Source of the DNA: Lachnospiraceae bacterium
GTDB lineage: Bacteria > Bacillota_A > Clostridia > Lachnospirales > Lachnospiraceae
Reading direction: 5' to 3'
Assembly: GCA_021770615.1 (NCBI GenBank)
Contig: JAETQR010000026.1
Span: 1 to 55,631 of the forward strand
Length of the DNA: 55,631 bases
The notes beneath the pieces were generated by a model. It was not told where the DNA came from. It did no database searches and was given only the letters and a program-made list of their open reading frames with translations. A program made the position numbers and the translations under genes. Shown in pieces: positions 51,540-55,631 of the stretch. Each line of letters begins with the position of its first letter. Position 1 is the stretch's first letter.

Positions 51540-53234
51540 ATGTTAAATTTTAAAAGATATAGAAGAGTGCCCGTCATTGATTTTCCAGAGAGGACATGGC
51601 CGAATAAGGAGATTGAGAAGGCGCCGGTATGGTGCAGTGTGGATTTAAGAGATGGAAACCAGGCTCTGATCGAGCCAATGGTTGTCGAAGAGAAGATTGA
51701 ATTTTTTAACCTGCTTGTGAAATTAGGATTTAAGGAAATCGAGATTGGATTTCCGAGTGCGTCTCAGATCGAGTTTGACTTTTTAAGACAGCTTGTAGAC
51801 CGCAGGCTCATTCCGGATGATGTGACAGTTCAGGTTCTTTCCCAGTGCCGGGAGCATCTGATCGAGCGGACATTTGAGGCCCTGAAAGGGGTAAAACGTG
51901 CTGTCGTCCATATTTATAATTCGACTTCGACCCTTCAGCGGGATGTGGTGTTCCATATGTCAAAGGAGGAGATCAAGCAGATTGCTGTCGATGGGACGAA
52001 AATGGTGAAAAAACATATGAAGAATTATGACGGCGAAGTTCTTTTTGAGTACTCGCCGGAGAGTTTTACCGGGACCGAACTTCCGTATGCTTTGGAAGTA
52101 TGCGAAGCGGTTATGGATGAGTGGGGGGCAAGTAAAGAAAATCCTGTGATCATCAATCTTCCTTCTACGGTGGAGATGAATACGCCGAATGTGTATGCAG
52201 ACCAGATCGAGTGGATGTCTACCCATTTTAAGGACAGGGAGAGGGTGATCCTCAGCGTACATCCACACAATGACCGGGGGACAGCAGTGGCTTCAGCAGA
52301 ACTTGCTCTTTTAGCAGGGGCAGACCGGATCGAGGGGACTCTGTTTGGAAATGGAGAGAGGACTGGAAATGTAGATGTGCTCAATATTGCCTATAATATG
52401 TTCTCACAGGGAATCGATCCAAAACTTGAGATTGAAAATGTCAATGAGATCATTGATGTATATGAGCGCTGCAATAAGATGGATATGGATATGCGCCATC
52501 CGTATGCCGGGAAACTTGTCTTTACTGCATTTTCCGGTTCCCATCAGGATGCGATCAATAAAGGCGTACAGGCGATGAAAGAGAGGGGGCAGGAACACTG
52601 GGAAGTTCCGTATCTGCCGATCGATCCGAGCGATCTGGGAAGGGAGTATGAGCCGATCGTCAGGATCAACAGCCAGTCTGGTAAAGGCGGGGTGGCATTT
52701 GTGATGGATACGTATTTTGGTTTTAAGCTTCCAAAGAGTATGCACAAGGAATTTGCAGATATCATTCAGGTGATCTCAGAGCGTCAGGGAGAAGTGGCGC
52801 CGGAGCAGATCATGAAGGAATTTAAGGCTCATTACATCGACATGAAGGAACCGTACCATTTTCGCAAGTTAAAGGTAGAGGATCTGAGTGATGAGGTCGG
52901 TGAGAGTGAATTTGATACGAAAGTACATCTGGTTTATACGTGCCGCGGAGTGGAAAAGACGATCGAGGCGTATGGAAATGGTCCGATCGATGCAGTGCAG
53001 AGAGCACTTCAGGGCGAGATCAATATGCCAATCCGGGTACTGGATTATACGGAACATGCTCTTCAGCAGGGTTCAAATGCGCAGGCGGCAGCTTATATCC
53101 ATCTGATGGATGAGAGCAAGGGAATCGTAACACATGGTGTGGGAATCAGCTCCAATATAACGAGAGCGTCGATCCGGGCTGTGTTCAGTGCGGTAAACCG
53201 TTTTATCGCGAATGAAGGTACGAAGGAAGAGTAA
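51540..53234 (+). CDS. leuA: 2-isopropylmalate synthase, type 2
   Basis: A 564-residue LeuA of the long, actinobacteria-like type 2 group, which commits ketoisovalerate to leucine. The N-terminal TIM barrel holds the metal-binding SVDLRDGNQAL, the HPHNDRGTAVASAELALLAG motif and GNGERTGNVD; residues about 430-560 form the C-terminal LeuA allosteric domain for leucine feedback. GGGGAAAAGG precedes its ATG. No leucine-type T-box or attenuator leader separates it from cdaR, so it is likely co-transcribed with the c-di-AMP genes. Confidence 0.92.
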   Translation: MLNFKRYRRVPVIDFPERTWPNKEIEKAPVWCSVDLRDGNQALIEPMVVEEKIEFFNLLVKLGFKEIEIGFPSASQIEFDFLRQLVDRRLIPDDVTVQVLSQCREHLIERTFEALKGVKRAVVHIYNSTSTLQRDVVFHMSKEEIKQIAVDGTKMVKKHMKNYDGEVLFEYSPESFTGTELPYALEVCEAVMDEWGASKENPVIINLPSTVEMNTPNVYADQIEWMSTHFKDRERVILSVHPHNDRGTAVASAELALLAGADRIEGTLFGNGERTGNVDVLNIAYNMFSQGIDPKLEIENVNEIIDVYERCNKMDMDMRHPYAGKLVFTAFSGSHQDAINKGVQAMKERGQEHWEVPYLPIDPSDLGREYEPIVRINSQSGKGGVAFVMDTYFGFKLPKSMHKEFADIIQVISERQGEVAPEQIMKEFKAHYIDMKEPYHFRKLKVEDLSDEVGESEFDTKVHLVYTCRGVEKTIEAYGNGPIDAVQRALQGEINMPIRVLDYTEHALQQGSNAQAAAYIHLMDESKGIVTHGVGISSNITRASIRAVFSAVNRFIANEGTKEE

Positions 53235-53247
53235 GAGGAATGGGAAG

Positions 53248-54655
53248 ATGACCAAAAGTGAGAGCCTGCTCGAACAGATGAAAACGGGAAAAGAGATGTC
53301 CCGTCTGCAGCAGTTCCGGCTTGTGTTTTATCTGAGTATTCCGGCAATCATGGCACAGGTCACTTCAGTCATGATGCAGTATATCGATGCCTCCATGGTG
53401 GGGAGTCTCGGGGCGGGAGCTTCTGCTTCGATCGGATTGGTGTCGAGCAGTACATGGCTTTTCGGTGGATTGACGGGTGCAGTGGCAGCAGGATTTTCAA
53501 TCCAGACAGCCCACCGCATCGGTGCAGGGAAGATAAAAGAGGCTAGAGGTATTATGAGGCAGTCGTTTTTGGCGGCCCTCATTGCCAGTCTCTTTTTTGT
53601 GGTTTGTGGACTTATGGTCTGCAACCGGCTTCCGGCATGGCTCGGTGCTTCTCAGGAGATCCAAAGGGATGCGGCGCAGTATTTTCTTGTTTTTATCCTT
53701 TCCCTGCCTGCGATCCAGTTAAACCGTCTGGCGGGTGGTATGCTCCAGTGCAGCGGGGATATGCGGACGCCGGGATGCCTGAATATATTGATGTGTGTTC
53801 TTGATGTGGTGTTTAACAGCCTTTTGATCTTCCCATCGAGGACGATTTCTTTTGCCGGTCTGACAATTTTTATTCCGGGCGCTGGTTTTCATGTAATGGG
53901 GGCGGCGTTGGGAACCGCATTTGCAGAGCTTGTTACTGCTATTTTAATGGCTTCTTTTTTATGTTTTCGCTCTCATGTATTTAAACTGAAATGCGGGGGA
54001 GAGCTGGCGTTTGAAAAGAAAATGTGTGTACAGGGCGGCTCGTCTGGCCGTTCCGATCGCCATGGAAAATGTAATGATGTGCGGAGCTATGATTGGAACG
54101 ACACGTATCGTAGCGCCTCTTGGGACAGTGGCGATCGCTGCAAATTCGTTTGCAATCACTGCGGAGAGTCTTTGCTATATGCCGGGGTATGGGATTGCGG
54201 ATGCAGCTGCTACGCTGGTAGGTCAGAGCCTTGGTGCAGGGAAGTTCCGGTTGGTTAGGAGTCTTTCCCGTTTGTCCGCCGGCATGGGAATCGCTGTCAT
54301 GACGGTGACAGGAGCGGCGATGTTTCTTGCAGCGCCAGCGATGATGATGCTTCTGACGCCGGAACCGGCAGTACAGGAATTGGGAATCCGTATCCTGAGG
54401 ATCGAGGCATTTGCAGAACCGATGTATGCGGCATCGATCGTTATCTCCGGTGTGTTGCGCGGAGCAGGGGATACACTGGCTTCAAGCCTGATGAATTTTT
54501 TTAGTATCTGGTTTGTGCGTCTGCCACTTGCTTTTTTTCTGGCAAAAACGTGGGGGCTTACCGGGGTATGGGTGGCGATGTGTCTGGAGCTGTGCTTCCG
54601 TGGTGTGATCTTTTTGATTCGCTTGTACCGTGAGCGCTGGCTGAAGAAGCAATAA
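53248..54655 (+). pseudogene. MATE family transporter, interrupted by a +1 frameshift
   Basis: A second MATE-family exporter read in two frames. The first part (53248 to about 54020) covers six helices up to the inter-domain loop (YLSIPAIMAQVTSVMMQYID at the start); the rest continues one frame later from about 54011 (AARLAVPIAMENVMMCGAMI, through the end of the second MATE domain at 54655). Deleting one A from the AAAAGAAAA tract at 54014-54022 joins the frames as EKKCVYRAARLAVPI, which matches family sequence at the loop between the two halves. It may be a pseudogene, a slippage-controlled gene or a sequencing error. Its start ATG 53248 lies 13 bp after leuA. Confidence 0.85.
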
Positions 54656-54784
54656 AGGTTATCGTTATGTCTATAGCAGCCGATATAGTAATTAAGATAG
54701 AGAGAATTGGCGTGACTGTGCCGGGGTATTGCGTTGATCACGCTGTTTAGAAAAACATGGGATAGAAGAAAGAAGGGGTCATGG

Positions 54785-55369
54785 ATGACAGGGATCACAG
54801 GTACAGGAAGTGCCGCGGTGGCACAGGGAGTTCCGGCAGCGACATACCAGCCGAAGAAAACTGTGTCCGTAAAGGACGATAAGATACAGGTAAATACAAG
54901 TGGAACGATACTGGATGAATACCGTGAAAATGGTGTGGATCTGGAATTATCCGGTGCTCAGGGAAAGTTTACGGACGAGGAACTGGATAAGATGCGTGAG
55001 GAGGATGAAAAGAAATCCCTGTGCGAAATGTATCAGGAGCAGGCGGAAGCGGCCAAGGAGGCTGCTGAAGCGACCGGCGAAGGATTTGAAGATATGGCCC
55101 GTGCCCTTGAGATCGCCAGACGGATGATGAATGGCGACCGAGTTCCGGGCTCTGATGAAAAATTCCTTATGGACTTTGATAAGGATATGTATCTTGGCGC
55201 AAAATCCATGCAGGGTCTTGCCCAGAAAAAAGATCCGAAAGATTATGACAGTCTTCTGGAAGAAGAGGAGCAGGAAAAGGGTTCCGTGCAGGCAGAGGGC
55301 GGCGATATTGTGATCGATGCCTCCGGCCTTAATTTGTGCCAGACGCCCCAGAAGAATAGTCTGGACTGA
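54785..55369 (+). CDS. Hypothetical acidic protein
   Basis: A 194-residue soluble, acidic protein. It starts with a low-complexity Gly/Ala/Thr stretch (MTGITGTGSAAVAQGVPAAT), then NTSGTILDEYRENGVDLELSG and a helical region (YQEQAEAAKEAAEATGEGFE) followed by RMMNGDRVPGSDEKFLMDFD and an acidic tail. The NTSGTILDEY and GDRVPGSDEKFLM segments look like those of an uncharacterised Clostridia protein group, but no function can be given. The ATG at 54785 follows GGGG; a TTG at 54734 would add a basic leader with no site. It is followed by a 41-bp inverted repeat. Confidence 0.65.
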   Translation: MTGITGTGSAAVAQGVPAATYQPKKTVSVKDDKIQVNTSGTILDEYRENGVDLELSGAQGKFTDEELDKMREEDEKKSLCEMYQEQAEAAKEAAEATGEGFEDMARALEIARRMMNGDRVPGSDEKFLMDFDKDMYLGAKSMQGLAQKKDPKDYDSLLEEEEQEKGSVQAEGGDIVIDASGLNLCQTPQKNSLD

Positions 55370-55386
55370 GGTATTCTCATCTGGAA

Positions 55387-55497
55387 TCAGGACAAAACCA
55401 CAGAATACATAACCCGCTTTTGGTGGGTGGTACTGAACTACGAAGCGTAGTGGATGCCCACCAAAAGCGGGTTATGTATTCTGTGGTTTTGTCCTGA
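55387..55497 (+). repeat. 41-bp perfect inverted repeat with inner hairpin
   Basis: Arms 55387-55427 and 55457-55497 are exact complements over 41 bp, one of the longest perfect palindromes here. The loop holds a second perfect hairpin, ACTACG with CGTAGT around 55436-55450. After the right arm the 12-base TTTTGTCCTGAA is repeated nearly in tandem. Confidence 0.85.
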
Positions 55498-55597
55498 ATT
55501 TTTGTCCTGAACCTCAAATGAAAAGTAAGATTCCCGTCTGAGAGGGAAAGACGGTTACAAACTGAATAACAGACACCAGTGAAACTGGCAGTACAAA

Positions 55598-55627
55598 GAC
55601 AGAGGGCAGTGCTTCCCTCTGTCTTTT
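55598..55627 (+). terminator. Rho-independent terminator at the window end
   Basis: A 9-bp stem GACAGAGGG (55598-55606) with CCCTCTGTC (55615-55623), followed by TTTT. The 70 bases before it contain small dyads but no recognised RNA family, so this could be an attenuator in a leader of a gene beyond the window. Confidence 0.7.
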
Positions 55628-55631
55628 GTGT

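Noticed and set aside
55500..55631. A riboswitch or other known RNA near the window end
   Set aside because: Small dyads and a terminator are visible, but I could not match them to any known RNA family.

Overview
The window looks like chromosomal DNA of a spore-forming, low-to-moderate GC member of the Clostridia, most likely a Lachnospiraceae gut anaerobe. Supporting signs are Spo0A, a relA / MBL hydrolase / hemZ / hisS / aspS run, a FabV-type enoyl reductase, split transketolase, an Rpn-family nuclease, and YbbR/CdaR with CdaA. Genus cannot be fixed from sequence alone. Most genes lie on the + strand; mntP, OPT/PqqD, carbamate kinase and one diguanylate cyclase are on the - strand.

Layout. 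1-115 is the 3' end (domains V and VI) of a group II intron that stops one base before the mntP stop codon. 116-5000 holds mntP, a MATE exporter with a MerR-type promoter, a secreted NlpC/P60-like protein and a lipoprotein. 5050-7291 is a PqqD-like/OPT oligopeptide transporter pair. 7588-8394 is spo0A. 8595-17379 is the stringent-response/tRNA-synthetase operon (relA, MBL hydrolase, hemZ, hisS, aspS) followed by galM. 17465-19771 has a small membrane protein, a hemolysin III family protein and fabV. 20034-22241 is a WYL regulator with two small-molecule-type proteins. Next come an Rpn nuclease (22552-23559) and carbamate kinase (-). 25027-27971 pairs a beta-CASP RNase with a c-di-GMP phosphodiesterase. 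28055-30596 encodes non-oxidative pentose phosphate enzymes. 30720-31823 is a diguanylate cyclase. 31977-41526 is a long co-directional run: aroA, argS, two P-loop ATPases, a YqeG-like phosphatase, an M24 peptidase, a fused aroD-aroK and efp. 41728-47745 has fabH, a nucleosidase, two lipoproteins and a GH43 enzyme. 47860-53234 is the cyclic-di-AMP operon (two membrane proteins, cdaA, cdaR) with leuA attached. It ends with a frameshifted MATE gene and a hypothetical protein.

How the genes work together. Three second-messenger systems are represented: (p)ppGpp (RelA), c-di-AMP (CdaA with CdaR) and c-di-GMP (one GGDEF synthase and one EAL hydrolase with a dead GGDEF). Shikimate-pathway genes (aroA, the aroD-aroK fusion) are interleaved with translation genes (argS, efp).

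No clear new defence or biosynthetic system is present. The most unusual features are structural. Several intergenic elements at 789-1089, 13078-13229, 19845-19933, 24677-24758, 42700-42846 and 55387-55497 have different sequences but a shared style: a long, near-perfect outer stem enclosing smaller hairpins. A 46-bp tandem repeat built from the end of the aldolase gene, the AroD-AroK fusion and the one-base MATE frameshift are also worth attention.
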